Origin: Mesobacillus foraminis
Lineage (GTDB): Bacteria; Bacillota; Bacilli; Bacillales; Cytobacillaceae
Assembly: GCF_004340465.1 (NCBI RefSeq)
Contig: NZ_SLVV01000002.1
Location: 310,001 to 374,000 of the forward strand
Direction of reading: 5' to 3'
Length of the DNA: 64,000 bases
The position numbers and the translations under genes were made by a program. The stretch's first letter is position 1; every line of letters starts with the position of its first letter. This document shows, piece by piece, positions 43,468 to 52,682 of the stretch. The notes below the pieces were generated by a model. That model ran no database searches and had not been told where the DNA came from. It saw only the letters and a list, made by a program, of their open reading frames with translations.

Positions 43468-43980
43468 CTAATTATTATTGATAAAATCAGATAGTCTGTT
43501 TTGGGCAATACAGTTAATTTGCTTAATTGCCTCTGCCTTTTCACTTTTTTCGTTCAGCTGGATTCGCTGCTGCATTGCTTCTTTAATCAGATGTTTGTTT
43601 AATCCTTTTACTGCAATAATGAATGGAAAACCAAATTTGTCTTTATAATTTTGATTCAGCTGGAGAAATTCGATGTATTCTTCTGAGGTGAGTGTGTTCA
43701 GGCCTGCTGCTGTTTGTTCTTTGACTGATGCATCAGCCATATCAATGCGTGCAGCCAGGTCGGGGTGGGCTTTTATGAGATGAAGCTGTTCTGATTCTGC
43801 TGCACTCTGGACAATCAGGGCCATTGTGTGCTGAAGATGTTCAATGGACTTAAACGGTTTACAGCACCATGCACGTTCAGCAACCCATGGAGAATGCTCA
43901 TATACCCAGCCGAGGGCATCCGTAAATTCGCTCTTACCCATATTATTGAGCTGCTCTAGGCTTATTGTTACTGTTGTCAG
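43468..43980 (-). CDS. uraD: OHCU decarboxylase, probable CTG start
   Basis: Converts OHCU to (S)-allantoin. The catalytic His is in KAHPDLAAR near residue 80, with EHSPWVAERAW near 29 and a C-terminal NRLSDFI helix. The first in-frame ATG is at 43941, but the frame continues upstream as ISLEQLNNM, which is the family N-terminus (LEQLN then four to six residues before the F-x-x-A-L-G motif). GGAGGAGG lies about 8 bases before an in-frame CTG at 43980, and no ATG, GTG or TTG is available there. I therefore extend it to 170 residues with a CTG start. If that is wrong, the protein is 157 residues from 43941. Confidence 0.85.
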   Translation of the reverse strand: MTTVTISLEQLNNMGKSEFTDALGWVYEHSPWVAERAWCCKPFKSIEHLQHTMALIVQSAAESEQLHLIKAHPDLAARIDMADASVKEQTAAGLNTLTSEEYIEFLQLNQNYKDKFGFPFIIAVKGLNKHLIKEAMQQRIQLNEKSEKAEAIKQINCIAQNRLSDFINNN

Positions 43981-44041
43981 TTCTGCCTCCTCCTTTACCG
44001 GTATTTTTTAATTTCAAATGTTTTGAAATTTAAGTTAATTA

Positions 44042-44116
44042 TATTGGCTATTGTGCTAATACGTCATTAGCCGAAGAAGCCAATAATCCAGGATCTTCAT
44101 TGTGCGCTTAGCACAA
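44042..44116. promoter_or_regulatory. nested palindromes between uraD and pucR-like genes
   Basis: TATTGGCT (44042-44049) and AGCCAATA (44078-44085) enclose the inner palindrome GCTAATACGTCATTAGC (44055-44071), and the two share a centre at about 44063. Downstream lies TTGTGC / GCACAA (44100-44116). TTGTGCTAA therefore occurs at 44051-44059 and inverted at 44108-44116. This divergent promoter region is a likely binding site for the neighbouring PucR-type regulator. Confidence 0.55.
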
Positions 44117-44199
44117 CAGCAAATGATTAATCTGGGAATCCCTATTGTCTCTTAAAGGGAATTCCGCTAAATTAAAAATAAGACTGGAAGGTGAACTAG

Positions 44200-45387
44200 A
44201 TGAAGTTGACAGTAGCAAAGGCATTGGAAATCCCATCAGTAAGCGAGTGCAAGGTTATCGGGGGCAAAAGTGGTTTGAGCAGGCCGGTTGATTCTGTCAA
44301 TAGCTTTGATGCACCCGATGTTGTCTCCTGGCTGAAGCCGAATGAATTAGTCCTTACCACCGGTTATGTCTTTAACAGCAATCCGGATCTTTTGCTCAAG
44401 CTAGTGGAAGAACTCGCAGCTAAAGGATGTGCCGGTTTAGGCATTAAATCTGAAACCATTCCGGATTCTGTCATTAGGCTTGCGGACAGTGCCAATCTAC
44501 CTCTCCTGAGAATTCCTGAACAATTTTCCTTGGCTGATATCATGACCCCGCTTTTAAGGGAATTGGTTGCCCGGCAAAAACAAAATGAAAATTTTCACAA
44601 AAACACCCAGTTGCTTTCCAGGATCATTAGCGGAAATCCATCCGATTTTGAAATATTTACTCAAGAAGCAAAGAGTCTGGGTCTTTCCCGAAACAGCGGC
44701 TATATGTGCATTCTTCTAAAACTTTTCGGGCATGGAGGTAAAATTGGCCGTTCTCAGCTTTTGCTGCATACCGAACAAATGGTTTGCCATCTTGGAATAG
44801 GAAACTCTATCTATGGCTGGGTCCATAGCGACATGATCCTTATTTTAGAAAATAAAAATCAGATAAATGAAAATCAGATTAATGCTAAAGCTTACAGGCT
44901 GTCCGAGGAACTGGATGAGTTCATTTTGGAACAATATCCAGGAATCAAGCACTCCATCGGCATAGGTAACCACCACATAGGAATCGATCAGATTACCAGA
45001 AGCTTTTCAGAAGCGTCAAAAGCGATCCATATAGGGAATTGCGTGGAAACAGGAAAGAGAATGTTTTCTTTTAAAGAAATGGAAGCAATTTCCCTGCTCC
45101 AGTATTCTCCGCCCGAGGTTCTGGAGGATTATGTTTTCCGCTGCCTGTCTCCATTGCTGGTGCATGATCAGACTCACAACACCGAACTCGTCCGTACACT
45201 TGATGTCTTTTTACACTCTCTGCTCCGCCCTGCCGAGACAGCAAGAGCATTGGGAATCCATCGGAATACTGTTCATTTCCGCTTAAACTGCATCAAAGAC
45301 ATTCTTGAAAATGATTTAATTGAATCAGCCTATCTTTTCAGACTGCAGCTTGCTTTGTATGCTATGAAGCTGTTGGGAAAGACATAA
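44200..45387 (+). CDS. PucR family regulator (first copy)
   Basis: A 395-residue regulator with the PucR N-terminal ligand domain (residues 1-125, LTVAKALEIPSVSECKVIGG), a central GGDEF-like fold (residues 150-280) and a C-terminal HTH_30 motif (ARALGIHRNTVHFRLNCIKDIL near 345). Members respond to purine degradation intermediates and activate ureide genes. GGAAGGTG precedes the ATG. It is divergent from the uricase operon, which it most likely controls. Confidence 0.88.
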   Translation: MKLTVAKALEIPSVSECKVIGGKSGLSRPVDSVNSFDAPDVVSWLKPNELVLTTGYVFNSNPDLLLKLVEELAAKGCAGLGIKSETIPDSVIRLADSANLPLLRIPEQFSLADIMTPLLRELVARQKQNENFHKNTQLLSRIISGNPSDFEIFTQEAKSLGLSRNSGYMCILLKLFGHGGKIGRSQLLLHTEQMVCHLGIGNSIYGWVHSDMILILENKNQINENQINAKAYRLSEELDEFILEQYPGIKHSIGIGNHHIGIDQITRSFSEASKAIHIGNCVETGKRMFSFKEMEAISLLQYSPPEVLEDYVFRCLSPLLVHDQTHNTELVRTLDVFLHSLLRPAETARALGIHRNTVHFRLNCIKDILENDLIESAYLFRLQLALYAMKLLGKT

Positions 45388-45422
45388 AAAAGACCACTGT
45401 TCAGTTCAGTGGTCTTCCTTTC
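45386..45422. terminator. bidirectional terminator between the two PucR-type genes
   Basis: AAGACCACTG / CAGTGGTCTT, a perfect 10-bp stem with an 8-base loop, with A/T runs on both sides. Confidence 0.85.
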
Positions 45423-45431
45423 ATATTAGAG

Positions 45432-46625
45432 TCAAAGGAGCTTCGCGGCCCGGATGCTTAGCTGCAGGTGAAACCACTGGTCTTGTTCCTTAAGGTCGAT
45501 TGCCAATAATTCCTCAATCCGGGCCAATCTGAATTTAACCGTATTGCGATGTACATATAACGCCTTGGCCGTGTCTTCGATTTTCCCTCGCGCTGAAAAA
45601 AAGACATCAAGGGTCTTTAGAAGTTCTCCACCCGTTTCACGGTCATACTCAAGCACAGGTCGAATGGTTGACTCTACATAGTCGGTCAATGTATCCCTTG
45701 AAACCTGGCTAATTAATTGGTAGGCCTCCAGATTGTGAAATTCATGGATTGTAGTCCTTTCGTGCGAGTGAACTTTTGACCCCAGGAGAATGGCCCGGCT
45801 GGCTTCTTTAAATCCTGTCTCCATTCCTGTTAAATCCTTTTTCTCCTTACTGACGCCAATTGAAAATTCAAGATAGGGATATTCTTTGGAAAGATCCATT
45901 CGCAATCCATTCGCGAACTCTTTTATTTCTTGTCTTCTATCACGAACATGCAGGTTTCCATCTCCCTGAAGGATCAGAGCAATGCCTTTATGATCAACGA
46001 CCCAAATCCGGAAAAGGTCTTTCTTGGCTGCTGCAAAATGAAGGATTTCCTCGGGGCCTATGGAGGATATTTCCTCCCCTGAGATTGGTTGTTCTGTTAA
46101 AAGCAGGATACTGTAAGGATAAGAAGAATTAAATCCAAGACTGGACAATTTTTTAAAGTCTTGTTCTGCAAGGCTGGCCTTTCCGTCAATCAAATCCTTA
46201 AAAATGGAAAGGTCACTTTTGCCATAATCTCCTTCGTCCTCTCTGTTGACAATCTCATGTGTAAACGTGACCAGCAAATCAGATAAAGCTGCCTCAAAGG
46301 GAATTTCTATTAAAGGAAGCCGATATCGATTGGCCTCCTGAATCATTTCATCTGGAACAGCGGATATAAACCTTTTCAATTTTATGGCCAGACCTGCGCA
46401 TCCTCTTTTGGCAAGTTGTCTAACCAGGCGGGTTTGTGCATCAAGGTCGTCTTTGAAAACATAACCAGTCGTAAGCAGGAGATCTCCCCTCTTGATCCAG
46501 GATGTATCGGGATGATCCATAATACTTACAGAAGTGATGACCCTGTTAAGTCCCTGTTCCCCGGCAATAACTTTTCCCTCTGCTAAAACAGGCATACTTA
46601 AAGCATTTTGAACAGTAAAACTCAT
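45432..46625 (-). CDS. PucR family regulator (second copy)
   Basis: A 397-residue paralogue of the gene at 44200 with the same plan: LTVQ-like ligand domain (VQNALSMPVLAEGKVIAGEQ), a middle domain, and a C-terminal HTH (AKALYVHRNTVKFRLARIEELL). GGGGGG lies 8 bases before the ATG. It converges on the other PucR-type gene and is divergent from the purine permease, so it probably controls that permease or senses a different ureide. Confidence 0.88.
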   Translation of the reverse strand: MSFTVQNALSMPVLAEGKVIAGEQGLNRVITSVSIMDHPDTSWIKRGDLLLTTGYVFKDDLDAQTRLVRQLAKRGCAGLAIKLKRFISAVPDEMIQEANRYRLPLIEIPFEAALSDLLVTFTHEIVNREDEGDYGKSDLSIFKDLIDGKASLAEQDFKKLSSLGFNSSYPYSILLLTEQPISGEEISSIGPEEILHFAAAKKDLFRIWVVDHKGIALILQGDGNLHVRDRRQEIKEFANGLRMDLSKEYPYLEFSIGVSKEKKDLTGMETGFKEASRAILLGSKVHSHERTTIHEFHNLEAYQLISQVSRDTLTDYVESTIRPVLEYDRETGGELLKTLDVFFSARGKIEDTAKALYVHRNTVKFRLARIEELLAIDLKEQDQWFHLQLSIRAAKLL

Positions 46626-46964
46626 CAGTTACCCCCCTAATTAATTATCATTATAGACTTTAAAAAGGAAAAAGGATATTTAATCTAACACCATTTTATT
46701 TGGATTAATTATTAAGTAAGTATTACTTTCAAAGAATATTCTAAATTTTTTAAAAATTGTTCTTGATTTAGTTTTTTCGGGATGATAACATAAAAAACGT
46801 AGTTACCTATTTGTAAATCGCGTTCCATAATAAGCAACGATATACTACTTCCTTGCAGGGATCGCTTTTTTACAAAACTATTGATTGGGAGGAGGATCGT
46901 TTTTTGAAATGAATAAGTGTAATCTTTACTTCAGGCTAACCATTCTTTTATCAGGGAGGAAATT

Positions 46965-48341
46965 ATGGAGAATCTTAGCAAGTTAAAAATGCTGATGCTT
47001 GGCTTCCAGCATGTTTGTGTCATGTACGGAGGAGCCGTAGCTGTCCCACTTATTGTCGGTCCTGCAATTGGATTAACCCAGGAACAAATTGTCATGCTTA
47101 TTTCTTTTGATTTACTTGCTTGTGGAATTGTAACATTGATTCAGGTAATCGGAGGCAAAGGAATTGGCATTCAATTGCCAGCTTTGATGGCTGTTTCCTT
47201 TATCGTAGTTGAACCGGTTATTGCGATCGGCAAGGTTCATTCCATTACGGGGGTCATGGGAGCGGTAATGGTTTCCGGTTTAATTGTTGCCTTAGTGGCA
47301 AAGTACATTGGCAAAATGGTGCCTTACTTTCCGCCAATTGTGGCCGGTTCCGTCATTCTAATCATCGGCGTTTCACTTATGCCTGTAGCAATGAGAAATG
47401 CAGCTGGTGGAGCCGGATCACCAACCTTTGGAGACCCTAAAAACCTGTTCCTGGCAGCTTTCACTCTTATGGCCTTTATTCTGATCAACACACTTTCAAA
47501 GGGATTTTTGAAAGCGGTTTCTGTATTAGCTGCAATGGTTTTAGGCACATTGCTTGCAGGCATCATGGGAATGGTCGATACTTCTGGTTTTTCCCAGGCA
47601 AGCTGGTTTAATATGCCTGCTCCATTCTATTTTGGAATTCCTACATTTGATGTGTCGGCCATCATTACCATGTCCATTATTTCACTGATTATTGCAGTCG
47701 AAAGCATTGGCGTTTTCATGACGCTTGGAGAAGTATGCGATAGGGATATTAAAGAGGATGATGTTGCAAAAGGTTTGCGTGCCGAAGGTGTTGGAAGTAT
47801 GATCAGCGGTGTTTTCAATTCATTCAGCCACTCTACTTTTTCACAGAACGTAGGGCTGGTCCTGTTAACCAGGGTAACTCAGCGATCCGTTGTCATAACC
47901 GCGGGCGGGATCCTCATCTTACTCGGTCTGGTTCCTAAGGTAGCAGGACTTACCACGATGATTCCCGCGCCTGTGCTGGGCGGGGCCATGATCCCAATGT
48001 TTGGGATGCTGCTGTCTGCATCTCTTGGAATGATTGCCAAGGCAGATTTAAAGAAACCTTCTAATCAGATTATCATTGCTTTGGGAGTTGGTGTCGGCCT
48101 GGCAGTAAAAGGAGTTCCGGAAGCTTTCGCAAAATTTCCGGAAACAGTCCATTTAATCGCCGGAAACGGGGTGGTAATGGGGACATTTGTCCTGGTGATC
48201 CTGAATGCAATTTTGAATGGCCGGTCGAACAAGTCCTACCAGCATACACTTTCAGCACCACCTGCACAGGAGAATTTGGAATTGGCTGCTGCAAAAGAGG
48301 AAATTGAGCTAACAGACGTTCCGCCGACTGCTAAAATATAA
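46965..48341 (+). CDS. NCS2 family purine (urate/xanthine) permease
   Basis: A 458-residue nucleobase/ascorbate transporter with about 14 membrane segments. It carries the family signature FNSFSHSTFSQNVGLV near residue 285, the QHVCVMYGG opening helix and the acidic substrate residue in AVESIGVF near 245. Its size and position in a uricase cluster resemble B. subtilis PucJ/PucK, so urate is the probable substrate. AGGGAGG precedes the ATG. The 339-bp gap upstream (46626-46964) has an AT-rich promoter region but no purine riboswitch that I could recognise. Confidence 0.9.
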   Translation: MENLSKLKMLMLGFQHVCVMYGGAVAVPLIVGPAIGLTQEQIVMLISFDLLACGIVTLIQVIGGKGIGIQLPALMAVSFIVVEPVIAIGKVHSITGVMGAVMVSGLIVALVAKYIGKMVPYFPPIVAGSVILIIGVSLMPVAMRNAAGGAGSPTFGDPKNLFLAAFTLMAFILINTLSKGFLKAVSVLAAMVLGTLLAGIMGMVDTSGFSQASWFNMPAPFYFGIPTFDVSAIITMSIISLIIAVESIGVFMTLGEVCDRDIKEDDVAKGLRAEGVGSMISGVFNSFSHSTFSQNVGLVLLTRVTQRSVVITAGGILILLGLVPKVAGLTTMIPAPVLGGAMIPMFGMLLSASLGMIAKADLKKPSNQIIIALGVGVGLAVKGVPEAFAKFPETVHLIAGNGVVMGTFVLVILNAILNGRSNKSYQHTLSAPPAQENLELAAAKEEIELTDVPPTAKI

Positions 48342-48476
48342 TACCCTTAGGAAAATAGCGGACTAGGCAATTCCCTAAGGGCGAGTGTTGGCTAAGGCAA
48401 CCAACATCATCTATTATAACTGGAATCATGTGATAAGGAAATGTTAAACAGCAATTTCTTGTCCTTCTTCCAACGA

Positions 48477-48506
48477 AAGCCCCGAAACCTAATCGTTTCG
48501 GGGCTT
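48477..48506. terminator. hairpin downstream of purine permease
   Basis: AAGCCCCGAAAC / GTTTCGGGGCTT, a perfect 12-bp stem with a 6-base loop, about 135 bases after the permease stop. An imperfect inverted repeat CCCTTAGG / CCTAAGGG also lies at about 48345-48381. No gene is visible in 48342-48790. Confidence 0.55.
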
Positions 48507-48694
48507 AAACTGCGGATAATTTTTTTGTATCGCAGTCTTCTTTTCTTGCAAATAGGGCCTGTTGCCTTCGCTTTGCACGAGGCTGGCGGTGAGCCACAGG
48601 AGAGTTCTCTCCTTCCACTCCAATCAACAGGATGTACAAATTTAATAGAGCAGTATAAATTCAGCCTATATTAAAAATTTAATAAAGGGCTAAT

Positions 48695-48740
48695 AAAAAA
48701 CAAAAGGGGATTGTAATGTAAGCATTACAATCCCCTTTTG
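48695..48740 (-). terminator. strong terminator of the hydrolase-aldolase operon
   Basis: A perfect 18-bp stem (48701-48718 with 48723-48740) around a 4-base loop, followed on the minus strand by TTTTTTATT. A second GCCCCG / CGGGGC hairpin lies at 48753-48776, nearer the aldolase stop. Confidence 0.88.
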
Positions 48741-48790
48741 TCCGCGAACTTAGCCCCGAAGCGAACATCCGGGGCATTGTTATATGGATC

Positions 48791-49657
48791 TTAGTTATTC
48801 GATGCTAATAAACCATTTGAAAACAGGAGAAGGTACTTCTCCATCACAGTTATCATGGCCGCCTGCATGTCTTTATTTACAACCGATAAATGCGGTAAAG
48901 CTCCCTTAGAAGAATGATCCTCCAGGGTCTTCCTTGCATTCTCCACCGCTGCGATTGAAACTTCCGTATTGATATTAATTTTCCTGATTCCGCTGTTAAT
49001 GGCAGCGAGAATGAAATCCCCAGGAGTACCTGAGCCGCCATGGAGTACCTGGGGGATATCGGTGCATTCCCTGATTTTAGAAAGTCTAGCCAGGTCAATG
49101 TTGGGCTCAGCTGCATACATCCCATGCACCGTCCCTATCGCCGGTGCTAGAAAGTCAATCTTTGTTTCCTCCACAAAGAGCCTCGCCATTTGTGGATCGG
49201 TAAGAACATTTTCGGCTGCTTCTTCATCAGAATGCTTCCCTATTGCAATCGAACCGAGCTCAGCCTCTACTGAGACCCCTGCTCTATGCGCCACCTCGAC
49301 TATTTCTTTTGTTTGTTGGACATTCTCTTCAAAAGGCAAATGTGACCCATCAAACATGACGGATGAAAACCCTGCACTTATAGCTTTTTTAATAGACTCT
49401 TTTTTATAAGCATGATCCATGTGAATGCTGACCGGTACAATGGCTTTTTCAGCCCGGACCCTGGCCATTGCTGCAAAGACATCAATATCGATATAGTCCA
49501 AGTATCGTTCGGCCAATGCCAGGATAACTGGAGTATTCGCTTTCTCAGCTGCTTCGACAGCAGCATTGACCGTCTCCCAATTATAGACGGAAAACGCAGC
49601 TGCTGCATAATTATGTTTCTCTGCATCAATTAAAATATCCATCGTATTTAATAGCAT
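48791..49657 (-). CDS. class II (zinc) fructose-bisphosphate-type aldolase
   Basis: A 288-residue ketose-bisphosphate aldolase. The zinc ligands and catalytic Asp lie in IHMDHAYKK near residue 78, with EAELGSIAIG near 130, GTVHGMY near 173 and the phosphate loop LHGGSGTPGDF near 205. It splits a ketose bisphosphate or related acid into two smaller units. Its place in a sugar-acid cluster suggests a substrate other than FBP, as for KbaY, GatY or IolJ. The ATG at 49657 follows GGGGG. An upstream TTG at 49684 is unlikely. Confidence 0.88.
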   Translation of the reverse strand: MLLNTMDILIDAEKHNYAAAAFSVYNWETVNAAVEAAEKANTPVILALAERYLDYIDIDVFAAMARVRAEKAIVPVSIHMDHAYKKESIKKAISAGFSSVMFDGSHLPFEENVQQTKEIVEVAHRAGVSVEAELGSIAIGKHSDEEAAENVLTDPQMARLFVEETKIDFLAPAIGTVHGMYAAEPNIDLARLSKIRECTDIPQVLHGGSGTPGDFILAAINSGIRKININTEVSIAAVENARKTLEDHSSKGALPHLSVVNKDMQAAMITVMEKYLLLFSNGLLASNN

Positions 49658-49833
49658 ACTTACCCCCACGTTCACAATTTGCAAGTTTTTTTAAAATAGG
49701 CCCCTTTTATGATGTAAAATGCGGTCCTGACCTCATCATGATCCCCCTGCCATTTATACTGCCTGAACTCCTGCCCTAAACGCGCTGCGGCCCGATAATC
49801 TTTTACCGGGCCACAATTCTATTTCAATGATGA

Positions 49834-51096
49834 CTATTTCTTTTGAAGAAGATCAAACAGGCTTAATGCGACTATCTTGGTAGCTTTGATCACGTCATCG
49901 ACCAATACATGTTCATCCGCTCTGTGCCCATTAGCCTCTAATAATGTTTTTGGTCCTGCGCCAAATAGTACAACCGGCACTCCTGCTTCATAGAAATGAC
50001 GTGCGTCGGTATACAGCGGGGAGCCAGTGACTTCAAGTTCACCGCCCATAATTTCGCTCCAGTTGGCAGATATAGTCTGAACAAGAGCAGAATCTTTTGG
50101 TACTGGCCCAAAGCTGTTGGCGAGCAGAATGCGATTGACCTCAACCTGGATTCCTTCCAGCCCGGCAACAGAATCTTGAAGCAATTGGCGGAGACTTGCT
50201 TCAACCTGTTCGGGATTTTCCTCGGGAATCATCCTTCGGTCAAGACGGATGGTGCATTCATCCGGAACAACATTTGTATTGATTCCCCCTTTAATCAAAC
50301 CGACTGTAAGTTTAGGCGTACCGATGCCAGGAATCTCCGAAACGACCTCCCCCAGGGTTTTGCGGTGCTCATACAGGGCCTGAAGAAGATGGGTTGTGGC
50401 TTCAATCGCATCATGACCAGTCTGAGGTTCAGCAGCATGAGCCGATTTGCCTTTGACCTTCACTTCTAAGTGCAGACAGCCATTGTGCGCATTGATCAGG
50501 GAGTATGTAAACCCTGGAAAAATGGCCATGTCCGGTTTTACGAAACCTTGCTCAAGAACCCATTTAGGACCAATATCGCCGCCTGTCTCTTCATCAAAAG
50601 TAAAAGCTAAAGAAATTTTTCCCGAAAGCTTATCGCTTAGCTGGCGCAACGCTAAAGTGGCAAAAGTAAAGGTGGCAATATCTGATTTGGATACAGCCGC
50701 ACCACGGCCATAAATCCTGCCATCCACGATATTCCCGCCGTAAGGATCCTGTGTCCAGCCAAGCCCGGGAGGAACGACATCTCCATGGGAGTTAAGAGTA
50801 ATTTCAAAATCAGAGTCCCCAAAGACTTCATACGCAATGACATTGGATGCACGGATCATTCCAGCCGCTTTTACTTCTTCTTGCGGGACCTCTTTTAAGG
50901 ATACTTCCTTGAAATTCAGCCCCTTTAATTTCCCTTCAATAAATTCAGCAATGTCCTGGCAGTCCCCTGGTGGATTATCGGAAGGAATTCCTACTAACTC
51001 CTGGACGAATGTTATCAACGAATCCTTGTTCTCTTCGATATACTGCAATATTTGCTGCTTTTCTGCACTCAATGTCTTTGTATCCATCTTCTTCAT
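49834..51096 (-). CDS. M20 family metallopeptidase/deacylase (ArgE/DapE type)
   Basis: A 420-residue di-zinc hydrolase: TLNSHGDVVPPG near residue 105 (His and Asp of the site), then FTFDEETGGDIG near 170 (catalytic Glu pair) and a dimerisation domain with KGKSAHAAEPQTGHDAI. The family removes acyl or aminoacyl groups from amides. It lies 11 bases after the allantoate-deiminase-like gene. Inference: it deacylates an intermediate of the cluster's substrate. The ATG at 51087 is an alternative start with better ribosome-site spacing. Confidence 0.85.
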   Translation of the reverse strand: MKKMDTKTLSAEKQQILQYIEENKDSLITFVQELVGIPSDNPPGDCQDIAEFIEGKLKGLNFKEVSLKEVPQEEVKAAGMIRASNVIAYEVFGDSDFEITLNSHGDVVPPGLGWTQDPYGGNIVDGRIYGRGAAVSKSDIATFTFATLALRQLSDKLSGKISLAFTFDEETGGDIGPKWVLEQGFVKPDMAIFPGFTYSLINAHNGCLHLEVKVKGKSAHAAEPQTGHDAIEATTHLLQALYEHRKTLGEVVSEIPGIGTPKLTVGLIKGGINTNVVPDECTIRLDRRMIPEENPEQVEASLRQLLQDSVAGLEGIQVEVNRILLANSFGPVPKDSALVQTISANWSEIMGGELEVTGSPLYTDARHFYEAGVPVVLFGAGPKTLLEANGHRADEHVLVDDVIKATKIVALSLFDLLQKK

Positions 51097-51107
51097 CTCT
51101 CCTAATA

Positions 51108-52349
51108 TTATTTATTGGCAATCTTTAAAACCACAGACAAAAGGACTTTCGCCCCGGCCGTTATATCCTCTTCCGTGCAAGCTTCGTCTGGATGATGGCT
51201 CAGCCCTTCCTTGCAGCGGACAAAGAGCATTGCCACATCGGTGAGTTCTGCCATTGCCATGGCATCATGCCCTGCACCGCTGATCAGCTTTATTGGCCTT
51301 CCCCCTAATTCTTTAATCGATTGCTCAGTGATAGAGGTAAATTCCTCCGAGCAGTACGTAGGGGGGGCTTTCATGACTTCCTCAAACTTCACTTGTATGC
51401 CTCTTCCGCTTGCAATTTCCCTGCTTTCTTTCATTATTTCATTTATGGCGGATTCCTTGCGGGACTCATCAATATCCCGAATGTCCAAGGTTCCCTTGAC
51501 AAAACCCGGAATAACATTGCTTGCCCCTGGAAGAACGGTAAGCTTGCCGACTGTTGCGACCAAAGGATCATATTTTTTCATGACCGACTCAATAAATAAA
51601 ATGATTTCGCTTGCTCCTGCAAGTGCATCTTGCCTTAATCTGCCGGGAACGGTCCCTGCATGGCCTGCTTTCCCTGAGACTTCAAAAGAAAATCTCGTTA
51701 CACCTGCAATCCCGCTGACAACCCCGACCGGCTCATTTTCCTTTTCGAGCACTGGCCCCTGCTCAATATGCAGCTCCAAATATCCGAGAACATCTTCCCT
51801 GTTCCTTTTCGCCAGCGGATATGATGAGGGATCGGCCCCTGCATTGATTAATGCAGCCTCTAGAGTAATCCCTGCATCATCGGTTCTTTGCAGGTCCTCA
51901 TCTGTAAAGGTTCCTACTAGAGCACGGCTGCCAAGAAAGGTAGAATGGAAGCGTACCCCTTCCTCGTCACAAAAGCCTACAACTTCAATCGGATGGTTCA
52001 AAGTCAACCCTTGATCAAAGAGGGTCTGGACTACTTCAATCCCTGTCAGCACCCCGAGCATGCCGTCGTATTTACCGCCCTCAATCACCGTATCGAGGTG
52101 GGACCCAATCAACAGAACGGGAGCATTAGGATCTTTTCCCTCATATCTGCCGATGATATTGTTCACTCCATCCTTCCAAACCTTCATGCCTGCCTGCTTC
52201 ATCCATTGTTCGATGAGTGCTTCACATCTCAAGCTTTCAGGAGTAAAAGGCAATCGTGTAACACCTAAACCCGGACTGGAACATAGACCGAGCTCGTCCG
52301 CTCTTTCATAGATCCGTTTGCCGTTGATTTTAAACTGTGTTTTTTCCAA
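51108..52349 (-). CDS. Zn-dependent amidase (allantoate deiminase / N-carbamoylase type)
   Basis: A 413-residue M20-clan hydrolase of the AllC/PucF/HyuC group. It has GSHLDTVIEGGKYDG near residue 82, FCDEEGVRFHSTFLGSRA near 128, the family-specific LELHIEQGPVLE near 192 and SGAGHDAMAMA near 355. Members hydrolyse allantoate, ureidoglycolate or N-carbamoyl amino acids. A role in allantoate breakdown would fit the nearby uricase genes. However, the promoter carries the IclR-regulon operator, so it probably belongs to the sugar-acid cluster. Translation starts at TTG. Confidence 0.85.
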   Translation of the reverse strand: MEKTQFKINGKRIYERADELGLCSSPGLGVTRLPFTPESLRCEALIEQWMKQAGMKVWKDGVNNIIGRYEGKDPNAPVLLIGSHLDTVIEGGKYDGMLGVLTGIEVVQTLFDQGLTLNHPIEVVGFCDEEGVRFHSTFLGSRALVGTFTDEDLQRTDDAGITLEAALINAGADPSSYPLAKRNREDVLGYLELHIEQGPVLEKENEPVGVVSGIAGVTRFSFEVSGKAGHAGTVPGRLRQDALAGASEIILFIESVMKKYDPLVATVGKLTVLPGASNVIPGFVKGTLDIRDIDESRKESAINEIMKESREIASGRGIQVKFEEVMKAPPTYCSEEFTSITEQSIKELGGRPIKLISGAGHDAMAMAELTDVAMLFVRCKEGLSHHPDEACTEEDITAGAKVLLSVVLKIANK

Positions 52350-52382
52350 AATCCTTCACTTCCTTGATAAAAGGTTGAAAAC

Positions 52383-52408
52383 GTTGCTTATAACGGAACG
52401 TTGTTTCT
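52383..52408 (-). promoter_or_regulatory. IclR-regulon operator copy before the hydrolase-aldolase operon
   Basis: GTTGCTTATAACGGAACG followed by TTGTTTCT matches the element repeated five times upstream of the transketolase operon. It lies 34 bases before the hydrolase start. The rest of 52409-52684 shows no gene. Confidence 0.6.
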
Positions 52409-52682
52409 TTACATATCCATAATATCACTTTCATTATAGCATTGGCAATAATATTTAGAATATTTATTAAATAATAAATATTCATCCAAAACTCTCTTTT
52501 TTCCTTTTTAGCATAGATCTCTATTGATCCTGCTCCCCCATATCTTTTAAATAATTCCATTAAAGTCAGTGTCAAGCCCGGACGATTAACAGAAGGCTGA
52601 GCAGATACTCTTTCTCCCATCATTTTATTCGGTGTTTAACAGGAGCCTTGTATACAGCGGAGCCCTACCTTTTAATAGAAAA

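Noticed and set aside
46626-46964. Possible purine riboswitch upstream of the permease
   Set aside because: I could not find the conserved three-way junction loops of a guanine/xanthine aptamer. The region is AT-rich promoter sequence.
51108-52349. Assigning the amidase to uric acid breakdown as allantoate deiminase
   Set aside because: The family fits, but the operator shared with the transketolase operon and its terminator-bounded operon with the aldolase point to the other pathway. It is left as an open alternative.
52330-52623. 97-codon minus frame upstream of the allantoate-deiminase-like gene
   Set aside because: It overlaps that gene's start and the operator site, with biased composition and no ribosome site.
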